A stretch of DNA of 64,000 bases from DLAJ01 sp023663615 (GTDB lineage Bacteria > Bacillota > Clostridia > Lachnospirales > Lachnospiraceae). The notes below the pieces were generated by a model. The model saw nothing but the letters and a program-made list of their open reading frames with translations. It ran no database searches and was not told the DNA's origin. Location of the stretch: contig JAMPHA010000001.1 in assembly GCA_023663615.1 (NCBI GenBank), positions 124,001 to 188,000 of the forward strand, read 5' to 3'. Shown in pieces: positions 49,103-57,844 of this stretch. The translations under genes and the position numbers were made by a program. The number at the start of each line of letters is the position of its first letter. Within the stretch, counting starts at the first letter, position 1.

Positions 49103-50041
49103 ATGAATTATTTTAAGAAAAGAAACGGGAAGTGGCATCTTTCTTTAACAGGAAAAGAGGCGGTTTCCGGATTGCTGTTCATCCTGCCGTTTCTGATCGG
49201 TTTTTTTGCGATCTTTCTTCCGTTGATCGTGGAATCCCTGCGGTTCAGTTTCAGCGATATGCAGGTGGGAGCGGACGGCTATACGCTTACCAGAACCTCG
49301 GATCACGGATTCCACCATTATCTGCGCGCATTTACGATTGATCCGGATTTTAATCTGATGCTGCTGACCGGGATCGGGCAGATGCTGCTTCAGGTGCCGC
49401 TTGTTTTGATCTTCAGCTTTTTTGCGGCAAATCTGCTCAATCAGAAATTTCACGGGAGAACGGCGGCAAGAAGTATCATGTTCTTACCGGTCATCATTTC
49501 GTCCGGCGTAGTCATTGCTCTGGAGAATTCCGATCTGCTTGTGAATACGCTCAATACGACAACGGATTTAAGCGGCGGCGAATTGTCCTCCTATCTGAAT
49601 GTGATGGGATTTCTGATGGAATACACGTCGCTCCCGGACAGTGTGATTTCGGTATTGTCCAGAGCGGTCAACGGACTGTACGACATCGTGATCGCCTCCG
49701 GCGTTCAGATCCTGATCTTTCTGGCGGGATTACAGTCCATCTCCCCCTCTCTCTATGAGGCGTCCAGCATGGAAGGGGCGACGCAGTGGGAGAACTTCTG
49801 GAAGATCACGTTTCCGATGATTAGTCCGCTCATTCTGGTGAACAGCATCTACACGGTGATCGACCTGTTTACCAATGAGAATAATGAAATGATGCGGGAG
49901 ATCAAGCGGACGATCTTCACGGAGATTGATTACGGGTACGGTTCCGCCATGGCATGGATTTATTTTGTGTGTATCGCCGTTCTGCTGCTGGCGGTCGGCG
50001 GATTGATCTCAAAGCATGTGTTCTACTATGATGAACGGTAA
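49103..50041 (+). CDS. carbohydrate ABC transporter permease, second pair (MalF type)
   Basis: A 312-residue permease with six helices, without the long N-terminal tail of the first pair. The coupling motif is YEASSMEGATQWENF..TFP. AGGAGG lies 6 bp before the ATG. It starts about 60 bp after the DUF5696 gene and ends 18 bp before its partner. It may belong to the same complex as the downstream lipoprotein binding protein. Confidence 0.9.
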   Translation: MNYFKKRNGKWHLSLTGKEAVSGLLFILPFLIGFFAIFLPLIVESLRFSFSDMQVGADGYTLTRTSDHGFHHYLRAFTIDPDFNLMLLTGIGQMLLQVPLVLIFSFFAANLLNQKFHGRTAARSIMFLPVIISSGVVIALENSDLLVNTLNTTTDLSGGELSSYLNVMGFLMEYTSLPDSVISVLSRAVNGLYDIVIASGVQILIFLAGLQSISPSLYEASSMEGATQWENFWKITFPMISPLILVNSIYTVIDLFTNENNEMMREIKRTIFTEIDYGYGSAMAWIYFVCIAVLLLAVGGLISKHVFYYDER

Positions 50042-50059
50042 GAGAGTATGGAGGTTGGT

Positions 50060-51031
50060 ATGGGTAGGAAGAAAAAACAAACCGTGCGCAGGCATATGAC
50101 GCTCGCGCGTTCGGAACGCCTGCTTTGGAGCATCGTGAGGGGCGTCATCATTCTGGGAATCTGCTTTACCATTCTGCAGCCTCTCATTTTGAAGATCAGT
50201 GTTTCCTTTATGGAGGAACGGGATCTCTATGACGCGAGCGTAAGGTATGTGGCAAAGCATTTTACCTTAAACAATTATAAGCTGGCAATGTCCGTGATGG
50301 ATTATGGCTGGACGGCGTTCAGGACGCTCTGGCTGGCGGTGGGCGTATCGCTGGTGCAGCTGATCGCCTGTCTGCTGACCGCGTATGGGTTCGCAAGGTT
50401 CCGGTTTCCGTTTAAGAAACTGCTGTTTGGATGCGTCATTGTAACGATGATTGTTCCGCCGCAGGTCATCATGCTCCCGCTGTTTATGAAATACCGCTTT
50501 TTTGACGTGTTTGGCATTTTTAAGGCGGTGACGGGGAGCAGCGTGAATCTGATCGACACGTATTGGCCGTTTTTCATTCAGAGCATGACAACGATGGGAA
50601 TCCGGAACGGGCTCTATATTTACATGCTGCGGCAGTTCTTTAAGGGGATGCCGAAGGAACTGGAAGAAGCGGCGTTTGTGGACGGATGCGGGAAGCTGAG
50701 GACGTTTATCCAGATCATGGTGCCGAGCGCGATTCCCATGATGGTGACGGTGTTCCTGTTCGGATTCGTATGGCAGTGGACGGATGTTTTCTATACGTCC
50801 CTGTATCTGAATAAGGTGAAGGTGGTATCCACCGCGCTGAATTCGCTGGCGGTGAACGCGTACAGTCAGTATGAAGGGTTCGGCGGCTCCATGAATTTCA
50901 TCAGCCCCGGATTTGTCTCCATGATTAACAATACGGGAACGATTCTGGCAGTCGTTCCGCTCATCATTCTGTACATATTCTGCCAGAAATCGTTTGTGGA
51001 GGGCATTGAGCGGTCCGGTATCGTCGGGTAA
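50060..51031 (+). CDS. carbohydrate ABC transporter permease, second pair (MalG type)
   Basis: A 323-residue permease with six helices and the coupling motif EEAAFVDGCGKLRTF (an EAA-type sequence). The start at 50060 has GGAGG 5 bp upstream; an ATG at 50048 is in frame but its site is weak. It is a close partner of the preceding permease and lies 54 bp before the lipoprotein binding protein gene, completing a second importer set that again lacks an ATPase. Confidence 0.9.
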   Translation: MGRKKKQTVRRHMTLARSERLLWSIVRGVIILGICFTILQPLILKISVSFMEERDLYDASVRYVAKHFTLNNYKLAMSVMDYGWTAFRTLWLAVGVSLVQLIACLLTAYGFARFRFPFKKLLFGCVIVTMIVPPQVIMLPLFMKYRFFDVFGIFKAVTGSSVNLIDTYWPFFIQSMTTMGIRNGLYIYMLRQFFKGMPKELEEAAFVDGCGKLRTFIQIMVPSAIPMMVTVFLFGFVWQWTDVFYTSLYLNKVKVVSTALNSLAVNAYSQYEGFGGSMNFISPGFVSMINNTGTILAVVPLIILYIFCQKSFVEGIERSGIVG

Positions 51032-51085
51032 AAAAGGACGGACAGGATCGCCTGAAAGAACAAATAGAAAGAATGGAGGAAGAGC

Positions 51086-53044
51086 ATGAGAAAGAAGAAT
51101 TTAGCAGGGAAGAAAGCCATGGCGGTGTTCATGGCGGCGGCAATGACGTTGTCTTTTGCGGGATGCGGAAACACGGACAGCACGGACACGGGGGATCAGA
51201 CAGAAGGGACAGGCGGTTCGAATGAGGGAGGAACGCAGGCGGACACGAGCGGCGGCACAAACGACGGGAATGACGGGAACGGCGCGGCGGATGTTTCCGG
51301 CAGTGATGCGGAGGAGGACGCCGCGTATGATTTCGGCGGAAGAGTGTTCCGCATCGGTTCTTATTATGACATGACGCCCGATCCGCAGTCCAATGCGGTC
51401 AATGCGGCGCTATCCGAACGGATTGCGTATGTGGAGGATCATTACAACTGCACGATCGAGTTCGTGGACTTAGGCGAGGATTATGTGGATGATTACACGA
51501 CGAGCGTGCTTGCGGGCGATCCGGTCTGCGACATCGGATATGCCATCACCACCACGGTTCTGCCGACATTGATCGAAGGCGGCATCGCATATCCGATCAG
51601 CGATCTGGGCGTCATTGATTTTGACGACTATAAATGGCGTCATGACGTGGTTGAGGCAGGCTATTACAAAGGGAAAAACTACACAATGATTATCAATGAT
51701 CCGGAGATCCGCTATGGGATTTTCTGGAATAAGACGCTCTTTGACGAGTACGGACTGCCGGATCTGTACGAACTGTATAACAACGGCGAATGGAACTGGG
51801 ATAAATTCAAAGAGATCGCGCAGATGGCGAACGTGGATAAGGATAATGACGGAACGATCGACATCTACGGTTTTAACGCGAGAGCGGATTTGGGATGGTG
51901 CTATCTGTATTCTAACGAGGCGTATATCGCGGATAAGACGGATACGGGAATGACGGTGGACTTAAACGACAGCCGGATCGTCGAGGCGCTGACTGCGTAT
52001 CAGGATTTTACCACAACGGTTGACTACCGGCCGATCAACTGGGAAGTGGATGAATGGGATTCCCTGATCCTTTCCTTTGTGAACGGAAACTCGATGATGT
52101 GTCTGGAAGAGTTCTGGATCTCTTACATGTATTTAAGCCCCGTGACCGGGACCGCGATGGCGGATGACTGGGGATGGGTGCCGTTCCCGAAGGGCGCGTC
52201 CGCGGAGGAATATTCCTGCTACGGAAAAGAGAACGGATGCCGCATTATCTTAAACGGCGTGGAGAATCCGGAGGAGGTTGCGCTTGTCTACGATCTGATT
52301 ACAGATCTTGCGGATTCGGATGAGGAGTGGGATAACCTGCTCGAGGATCAGCTGGAAAACTGGTGCGACGATCTGGAGACCATGGAAAACGTAACCTATA
52401 TTTACAGCAGGGGCTTATCGAAGATCAACTGCATTAACGGATTCTCGACATTGAATAATTCCGTGAACGCCATGATGAACGCGATCGAAAACGGCGAAAT
52501 GACGCCGCAGACGGCGCTTGACACCTACCGTTCGGAGATCGAGACGGCGGTATCCGACATCAATACGGGAGAGACGACGGTGACGGATATTCTGTTTGAC
52601 GGAAACGTCCTGTTAAACTCCAGTTTTGAGCTTGATGTGGAAAACTGGGATATTACAAGAGAGAACACGGAGGCGGGTATTTCCAGAAACGACAGCGACG
52701 GCTATCCGAAGTCGGGACAGTTCAGCTTCCACTACTGGAATGCGGATGCCTTTACGATTGATCTTGCGCAGACCGTCACGATCGCGGATGCCGGGACGTA
52801 TGTATTGTCCGTCTATTCGCAGGGAGACGACGCGACAGGTTCTTCCATGACGCTGTATATCAAGGACGACGGCGGAAACGTACTGGATTCCGTGGACTTT
52901 GCAAATGCAGGCTGGAGCGTATGGCAGACGCCGGAAATCGCGATCGCATTGGAAGCGGGACAGACCGTGACCGTCGGCGTGACGATCAACGGACAGCCGG
53001 ACGACTGGGGAACGCTCGATGATATGACGCTGATTCTTCAATAA
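51086..53044 (+). CDS. lipoprotein ABC solute-binding protein with C-terminal galactan-type CBM
   Basis: A 652-residue lipoprotein: lipobox LSFAGC (about residue 25-30), a Ser/Thr/Gly-rich linker (30-75), a family 1 solute-binding domain (about 80-500), and a C-terminal beta-sandwich module (about 505-652). The module is closely similar to the two modules in the downstream GH53 galactanase: all share YWN-A-D/T-F, RNDS, SGQFSFHYW/SGEYSFHYW and DDWGTLDD-like endings. By this association it is probably a CBM61-like beta-1,4-galactan binder; the family assignment was not tested. A binding domain fused to a polysaccharide-binding module is unusual. Confidence 0.85.
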   Translation: MRKKNLAGKKAMAVFMAAAMTLSFAGCGNTDSTDTGDQTEGTGGSNEGGTQADTSGGTNDGNDGNGAADVSGSDAEEDAAYDFGGRVFRIGSYYDMTPDPQSNAVNAALSERIAYVEDHYNCTIEFVDLGEDYVDDYTTSVLAGDPVCDIGYAITTTVLPTLIEGGIAYPISDLGVIDFDDYKWRHDVVEAGYYKGKNYTMIINDPEIRYGIFWNKTLFDEYGLPDLYELYNNGEWNWDKFKEIAQMANVDKDNDGTIDIYGFNARADLGWCYLYSNEAYIADKTDTGMTVDLNDSRIVEALTAYQDFTTTVDYRPINWEVDEWDSLILSFVNGNSMMCLEEFWISYMYLSPVTGTAMADDWGWVPFPKGASAEEYSCYGKENGCRIILNGVENPEEVALVYDLITDLADSDEEWDNLLEDQLENWCDDLETMENVTYIYSRGLSKINCINGFSTLNNSVNAMMNAIENGEMTPQTALDTYRSEIETAVSDINTGETTVTDILFDGNVLLNSSFELDVENWDITRENTEAGISRNDSDGYPKSGQFSFHYWNADAFTIDLAQTVTIADAGTYVLSVYSQGDDATGSSMTLYIKDDGGNVLDSVDFANAGWSVWQTPEIAIALEAGQTVTVGVTINGQPDDWGTLDDMTLILQ

Positions 53045-53070
53045 CAAGATAAGTAGACGAAAAATGAATG

Positions 53071-53094
53071 CGCGCCTCCGGAACCGGGGGCGCG
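53071..53094 (+). promoter_or_regulatory. intercistronic GC-rich hairpin
   Basis: CGCGCCTCCGG (53071-53081) pairs with CCGGGGGCGCG (53084-53094) around AA, 11 pairs with one G-T. It lies between the binding-protein and galactanase genes and has no T-run, so it may stabilise the upstream mRNA segment or reduce read-through rather than terminate. Confidence 0.65.
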
Positions 53095-53181
53095 TTGTAT
53101 CAACAGGCATTGGTCGTGTGCGCCGCGCGTGAGAGTGTGCCGCATTAAAAGAATGGATCGGCGCGTAGAGGAGGAAGGAAC

Positions 53182-55608
53182 ATGAACAGGCTGGCAAAAA
53201 AAATAATCGCCGCAGTTCTTTGTACCGCTCTTTTTGCGGGAGCGGCGGGCTGCGGAAACCGTACGGAGGATACGGCGGACAATGCGGTTGTCACACAGGT
53301 TCCGGGTGAGCAGGAGGGCGATACGCCGCAGGAAGGGCAGCCGTCTGCGGAAGAGGCAAAATATCTCATCAAAGGCGCGGATATTTCTTCTTTGGAGGCG
53401 GTGGAAGATTACGGCGGGAGGTTTTACGATTTTGACGGGAACGAGGTGGATGTCATCGAGTTCCTGAAAGAGAACGGCTGCAATTATTACCGGCTCCGCA
53501 TCTGGAACAATCCCACCGCATCCTTTGACGCCGGGGACTATTGCAATCTGGAGCATACGTTAGAGCTGGCGAAACGGATCAAGGAAGCGGGCGTTAGTTA
53601 CCTTTTGGATTTTCATTACTCTGACTGGTGGGCGGATCCGGAAAACCAGACCGTTCCGGCAGCGTGGCAGGGAATGAACGGGGAAGAGCTTTCGGCGGCA
53701 GTTTACGATTACACGGCGGAGGTTCTGAACGCGCTGGCGGAGGAGGACGCTTATCCGGATATGGTACAGATCGGAAATGAGATCGGAAACGGGATGCTTT
53801 GGGATTATGGTTCCATGGAACATCCGGAAATGCTGGCAAAATTCTTAAACAGCGGCATTCAGGCAGTCCGCGACACAACGCCTGCGGGGCAGGAGACGCT
53901 AATCATGATTCATGTGCAGACCGGCGGCTCCGTGGGCGCGACGCAGACCTTTTTTGAGACGATCGAGGAAAACGGCGTGACGGATTATGATCTGGTCGGC
54001 CTGTCCTACTATCCGTACTGGCAGGGGACATTTGCCGATATGAGGGCGAACATCGACAACATTTATGAGCGGTTCGGAAAACAGACCGTGCTCGCCGAGA
54101 CGGCGTATCCTTTTACCAACGACAATGCGGACAGCAAATCGAATATGGTGTCCGAAGCGGACTTAAAAGGCGTCGGATTTGAAGCAAGTGAAGAAAACCA
54201 GAGACGGGTGCTGGAACTGATCATGAACGCCGTCGCCGAGTGCGAGGGCGGACTTGGCATCTTTTACTGGGAGCCGGCATGGCTTGCCGTGGAAGGCGCC
54301 GGCGTCTCCAAGGGCAGCGGAAACGAATGGGAAAACCAGACGCTGTTTGATTTCGAGGGGAGGGCGCTTCCTGCGGTGAGAGCCTTTGCGTTTGAACCGG
54401 GGAGTCTGGATAATGACACGGCGCTGTATGTCTACCCGTTTGACGGCGTGGAAATTGATGAGAACGCGTCCGGAGACGAACTGCTTGGCGAACTTCCTAA
54501 GACCGCGCGGGTCTTATATCAGGACGGAAGCATCCGGGAGGCGGAGGTGACGTGGGACCTTTCTTCCATGAAGACGATCACGGATACGCACGTGGCGTTT
54601 AAGGGGACGGTTCTGGACTTTACCGTTTCGATCGGCGCAGACCTGATCGCAAAGAACAGCCTGAATAATCTGGATTTTGAGGAAGGCGCGACCGGATGGG
54701 TGTTAGAGGATGAGAAGCGCGCGGGGCAGATCCGTAATGACAGCTCCAGCTATCCGCATTCCGGGGAGTGGAGCTTCCAATATTGGAATGCGGACGCTTT
54801 TACCATGAATCTTTATCAGCAGGTGCAGATCACACAGACGGAACAATACAACCTTCAGGTATGGTCGCAGGGAGTCGGCGGCACGGATCTTCTGCTGACG
54901 CTTTATATCGCGGATCAGGACGGGAATGTGATCGCATCCACGGAATTTCGGAATCAGGGCTGGAACGAGTGGCAGCATCCCGCTGTGTCGGCGCAGTTAA
55001 ACGAAGGGGATCTTGTCCGCATCGGCGTGCTCGTCGATGCGGGGAGCGACGACTGGGGGACGATGGATGAATTTGCGTTTTATCCCGGCGAACTGCATGA
55101 AGATGCGGAAATCCCGGCAGGAGAAGACGGGGATGACGCGGACGGCGGAGAGGCGGACGGAACAAACCTGATCGAGAACGCAAGCTTTGAGAGCGGCGAT
55201 AACGGATGGAAGATTACGCGGGAAGGAACCGGAGGCGGCATTGTCAGAAATGACAGCGAGGGAAATCCGCATTCCGGCGAGTACAGCTTCCATTATTGGA
55301 ATGATACGGATTTTACGATCACACTTTCGCAGGAGGTGACGATCGGAAGCGGCGGAAGCTATACGCTTCGCGTTTATTCCCAAGGGGATTCCGATACGGA
55401 TACCTATATGACACTGTATGCGGAGGATGAAAGCGGCAATGTGATCGCAAGTACGGATTTTTCCAACCGCGGATGGGACGTATGGCAGGATCCGGCGGTC
55501 GAAGGGCTTTTGCTGGACGGCGGGGAAACGATCACGGTAGGCGTCGTGATCCATGGAAAAGCCGGCGGCTGGGGAACGCTCGACGATTTCAGCCTGAGCG
55601 CGGAGTAA
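53182..55608 (+). CDS. lipoprotein GH53 endo-beta-1,4-galactanase with two C-terminal CBMs
   Basis: An 808-residue surface enzyme. Signal peptide with lipobox AGAAGC (about residue 24), GH53 catalytic domain (about 50-400) with acid/base E200 (QIGNEIGNGMLWD) and nucleophile E306 (LAETAYPFT), a bacterial Ig-like domain (about 405-490), then two homologous modules (about 493-635 and 660-808). These match the module on the solute-binding protein just upstream. The enzyme should cut arabinogalactan or pectic galactan at the cell surface and deliver oligosaccharides to that binding protein. A glycine/aspartate linker joins the modules. Confidence 0.92.
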   Translation: MNRLAKKIIAAVLCTALFAGAAGCGNRTEDTADNAVVTQVPGEQEGDTPQEGQPSAEEAKYLIKGADISSLEAVEDYGGRFYDFDGNEVDVIEFLKENGCNYYRLRIWNNPTASFDAGDYCNLEHTLELAKRIKEAGVSYLLDFHYSDWWADPENQTVPAAWQGMNGEELSAAVYDYTAEVLNALAEEDAYPDMVQIGNEIGNGMLWDYGSMEHPEMLAKFLNSGIQAVRDTTPAGQETLIMIHVQTGGSVGATQTFFETIEENGVTDYDLVGLSYYPYWQGTFADMRANIDNIYERFGKQTVLAETAYPFTNDNADSKSNMVSEADLKGVGFEASEENQRRVLELIMNAVAECEGGLGIFYWEPAWLAVEGAGVSKGSGNEWENQTLFDFEGRALPAVRAFAFEPGSLDNDTALYVYPFDGVEIDENASGDELLGELPKTARVLYQDGSIREAEVTWDLSSMKTITDTHVAFKGTVLDFTVSIGADLIAKNSLNNLDFEEGATGWVLEDEKRAGQIRNDSSSYPHSGEWSFQYWNADAFTMNLYQQVQITQTEQYNLQVWSQGVGGTDLLLTLYIADQDGNVIASTEFRNQGWNEWQHPAVSAQLNEGDLVRIGVLVDAGSDDWGTMDEFAFYPGELHEDAEIPAGEDGDDADGGEADGTNLIENASFESGDNGWKITREGTGGGIVRNDSEGNPHSGEYSFHYWNDTDFTITLSQEVTIGSGGSYTLRVYSQGDSDTDTYMTLYAEDESGNVIASTDFSNRGWDVWQDPAVEGLLLDGGETITVGVVIHGKAGGWGTLDDFSLSAE

Positions 55609-55627
55609 AGCAATCCAGCCATGGCAA

Positions 55628-55665
55628 TTTTTCACAACGTCCGCCGCGGAAAAAATTGTGAAAAA
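55628..55665. repeat. 10-bp inverted repeat after the galactanase gene
   Basis: TTTTTCACAA (55628-55637) and TTGTGAAAAA (55656-55665), perfect arms with an 18-bp loop, lie 20 bp after the galactanase stop. There is no T-run after the 3' arm on the plus strand. It could be a weak terminator, an operator for the next promoter, or both. Confidence 0.5.
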
Positions 55666-55671
55666 CAGCCT

Positions 55672-55700
55672 TTGATTTCCGCAAAAGAAAAAAGTAGAAT
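55672..55700 (+). promoter_or_regulatory. promoter of the MATE-type gene
   Basis: TTGATT (55672-55677) and TAGAAT (55695-55700) with 17-bp spacing. Transcription would start near 55707, giving a leader of about 105 nt that contains the whole hairpin-T-tract element. Confidence 0.65.
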
Positions 55701-55730
55701 AAAACCCGGTAATTGAACAGGGTAAAAATC

Positions 55731-55789
55731 GACACATGTGGCGCACCGCGCGTAAATCTGATCACGGTAGGCTGCATGTGTCTTTTTTT
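55731..55789 (+). terminator. terminator-like element in the MATE-type gene leader (possible attenuator)
   Basis: GACACATG (55731-55738) pairs exactly with CATGTGTC (55775-55782) and is followed by seven T residues. Its loop of 36 nt is large and could fold further. As it lies after the promoter and before the ATG, it is a candidate attenuator or riboswitch platform rather than a plain terminator of the galactan operon. No known ligand class is recognised. Confidence 0.6.
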
Positions 55790-55811
55790 GCGGAAAAATG
55801 GAGGAGGAATT

Positions 55812-57155
55812 ATGGAAAACAATCAATATCTCGGTACGGAAAAGGTCGGCAGACTGCTCAGACAGTTTGCAATTCCCTGCATCTTTTCCCTTATCATCTC
55901 GTGTCTTTACAATATCGTCGATCAGATTTTTGTCGGCAACGGCGTCGGTTATCTCGGCAATGCCGCAACGGGCGTTATTTTTCCGATCACGGTTGTGGGA
56001 TGGGGCATGTCGTTATTTTTTGGCGACGGCGCGGCAGCGCATTTAAGTGTGGCATTGGGACGCAGTGAGACGGAATCCATTCACAGGGGCGTGGGAAACG
56101 CCATTTTGTGCTCGTTTCTCTCCGGCGTGGTGATCATCGCGATCGGCTACCTGGGCGGCAGTCACTTGCTGCGGCTGATCGGCGCAACGGATGCCAATCT
56201 TTCCATGGCGCATGATTACGGATTTATCATTTATATTATGATGCCGCTTGCCATGGTGCAGAACACGCTGGCGTCCATCATCCGTGCGGACGGAAGCCCG
56301 CGCTACGCGATGGGGGCAATGCTGGTGGGCGCCGTCATCAATATCATCGGCGATCCGGTCGCGATCTTTGTTTTGGATCTTGGCATCAGGGGCGCTGCCT
56401 ATGCGACGATCTTCGGACAGTTTGTCAGCTTCGTGATCTGCGCGGTATATCTTCGGAAAAGCAGAACCTTCCGCATCTGCGCAGGCAGTTTCCGGCTTGA
56501 CGGTACTTTGTTAAAAAAGATCATGGCGCTGGGAACGTCCAGTCTTTTGACACAGTTATCCATCGTCATTATCACGGTCATCAACAATATCCTGCTGGTG
56601 CGCTACGGGGCAGAGTCCGTATACGAAGCGGATATTCCGCTTGCCGCGTTTGTCGTGATCATGAAGCTGTTTCAGATCGTGTTAAATATCGCGATCGGTA
56701 TTGCCGCCGGCGCGCAGCCCATTGTCGGTTACAATTACGGCGCGGGAAAATACGGGCGCGTGCGGGAGCTGTATCTGAGTATGAACGCGGTACGGGATGC
56801 GATCACAGCGCAGGATCAGGCGATCCGCAGCATTGCGGACAAAGGTTCCTGCGTGATCGTAGGACGTTCGGCGGATCATGTTCTCAGAAACCACAGCAAT
56901 ATCGTGCGGATCTTTATCACCGCGCCCAAGGCATACCGTGTGGAAAAGATCATGGAAATGTATAAAGACAGCAGAGAGCAGGCGCAAAAGAGCATGGAGC
57001 GCTCCGATGCGGCAAGAAAAGCATATTATGAAAGTATTACCGGCAAGCGGTGGGGCGATTCCCATGGCTATGAGCTCTGTCTTGACAGCTCGATCGGGAT
57101 CGAGCAGACGGCGGATCTGATTGTCTCCTATGTCCGTGCGGTCTGCCCGCAGTAA
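55812..57155 (+). CDS. truncated MATE transporter fused in frame to the tail of a cytidylate-kinase-like protein
   Basis: A 447-residue chimera. Residues 1 to about 320 are a MATE family transporter (first eight or nine helices; AGAQPIVGYNYGAGKYGRVRE is the family's conserved loop). Residues from about 322 match the C-terminal part of cytidylate-kinase-like proteins (AITAQDQAIRSIADKGSCVI, VGRSADHVL, ARKAYYESITGKRWG, ELCLDSSIGIEQTADLIV). The remaining MATE helices and the kinase's P-loop half are both missing. The change is near 56770-56800. An internal deletion joining two neighbouring genes is most likely. AGGAGG precedes the ATG. Neither activity is likely to survive. Confidence 0.75.
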   Translation: MENNQYLGTEKVGRLLRQFAIPCIFSLIISCLYNIVDQIFVGNGVGYLGNAATGVIFPITVVGWGMSLFFGDGAAAHLSVALGRSETESIHRGVGNAILCSFLSGVVIIAIGYLGGSHLLRLIGATDANLSMAHDYGFIIYIMMPLAMVQNTLASIIRADGSPRYAMGAMLVGAVINIIGDPVAIFVLDLGIRGAAYATIFGQFVSFVICAVYLRKSRTFRICAGSFRLDGTLLKKIMALGTSSLLTQLSIVIITVINNILLVRYGAESVYEADIPLAAFVVIMKLFQIVLNIAIGIAAGAQPIVGYNYGAGKYGRVRELYLSMNAVRDAITAQDQAIRSIADKGSCVIVGRSADHVLRNHSNIVRIFITAPKAYRVEKIMEMYKDSREQAQKSMERSDAARKAYYESITGKRWGDSHGYELCLDSSIGIEQTADLIVSYVRAVCPQ

Positions 57156-57320
57156 TGTTTTGAAGGGAAGACGGGTATTTTGCGCTGAGATTTTTTATAA
57201 AAAAACAAAAAATGAGACTACCCAAATTCCGAGAACCGTGTTAGAATACAGATAAGAGTTGTAATATGTGTCAAAAGTACCGAAACGGCAGTTCGGTCAA
57301 AAAGGGAAAGGAGATGCGGT

Positions 57321-57830
57321 ATGCGGATCGGAGCAATTGCATATCAGCCGTATGTATATAATACGAACACGGTCAGCGCGGCAAGCTTAAACCGGATCAA
57401 TGCGCTTCCGGAAGACGGGACGCAGGGACGCACGGATTTTGAAGGGCTGACGGATCCTGAGGAAAACCGGAATCCGCTCGGCAAAGGACAGAGCGCGAAC
57501 TTTATGGATATTTTATCTTCGCAGATGGCGATGAGCCGGACGAAGAGCGCGATGCTGTTAAAGCCGGCGGCAGCGTCCGAAGATGAGGACGTGATGGCAA
57601 GCGCCGTGCAGAAGGATGAGACGACCGGAAGGGATGCAGCGCAGTCCGTATCGGATATGGCGGGCGGGCAGGACATTCAGCAGAAGGCAGCCGATGAAGC
57701 GCTTACGATCGGAGACGAGGAGAGCGGCGCGACGGGGGCTTCCGCGAACGAGACACAGGATTATGTGATGTCCTATCAGATGCGTCATGCACTGGATGCG
57801 TATTCCATGACGATGGGCATGGTCGCATAG
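57321..57830 (+). CDS. hypothetical protein, unknown function
   Basis: A 169-residue soluble protein that starts MRIGAIAYQPYVYNTNTVSA and is low in hydrophobic stretches. It is rich in Ala, Glu, Asp, Thr, Met and Ser, and ends with a short helix (YQMRHALDAYSMTMGMVA). AAAGGAG is 7 bp before the ATG. An extended -10 (TGTTAGAAT, 57239-57247) is upstream without a good -35. The family is not recognised. It lies directly before the valS T-box leader, and a DUF342 gene follows valS, so a shared regulon is possible but not shown. Confidence 0.7.
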   Translation: MRIGAIAYQPYVYNTNTVSAASLNRINALPEDGTQGRTDFEGLTDPEENRNPLGKGQSANFMDILSSQMAMSRTKSAMLLKPAAASEDEDVMASAVQKDETTGRDAAQSVSDMAGGQDIQQKAADEALTIGDEESGATGASANETQDYVMSYQMRHALDAYSMTMGMVA

Positions 57831-57844
57831 AGCATTTGCGAGGG

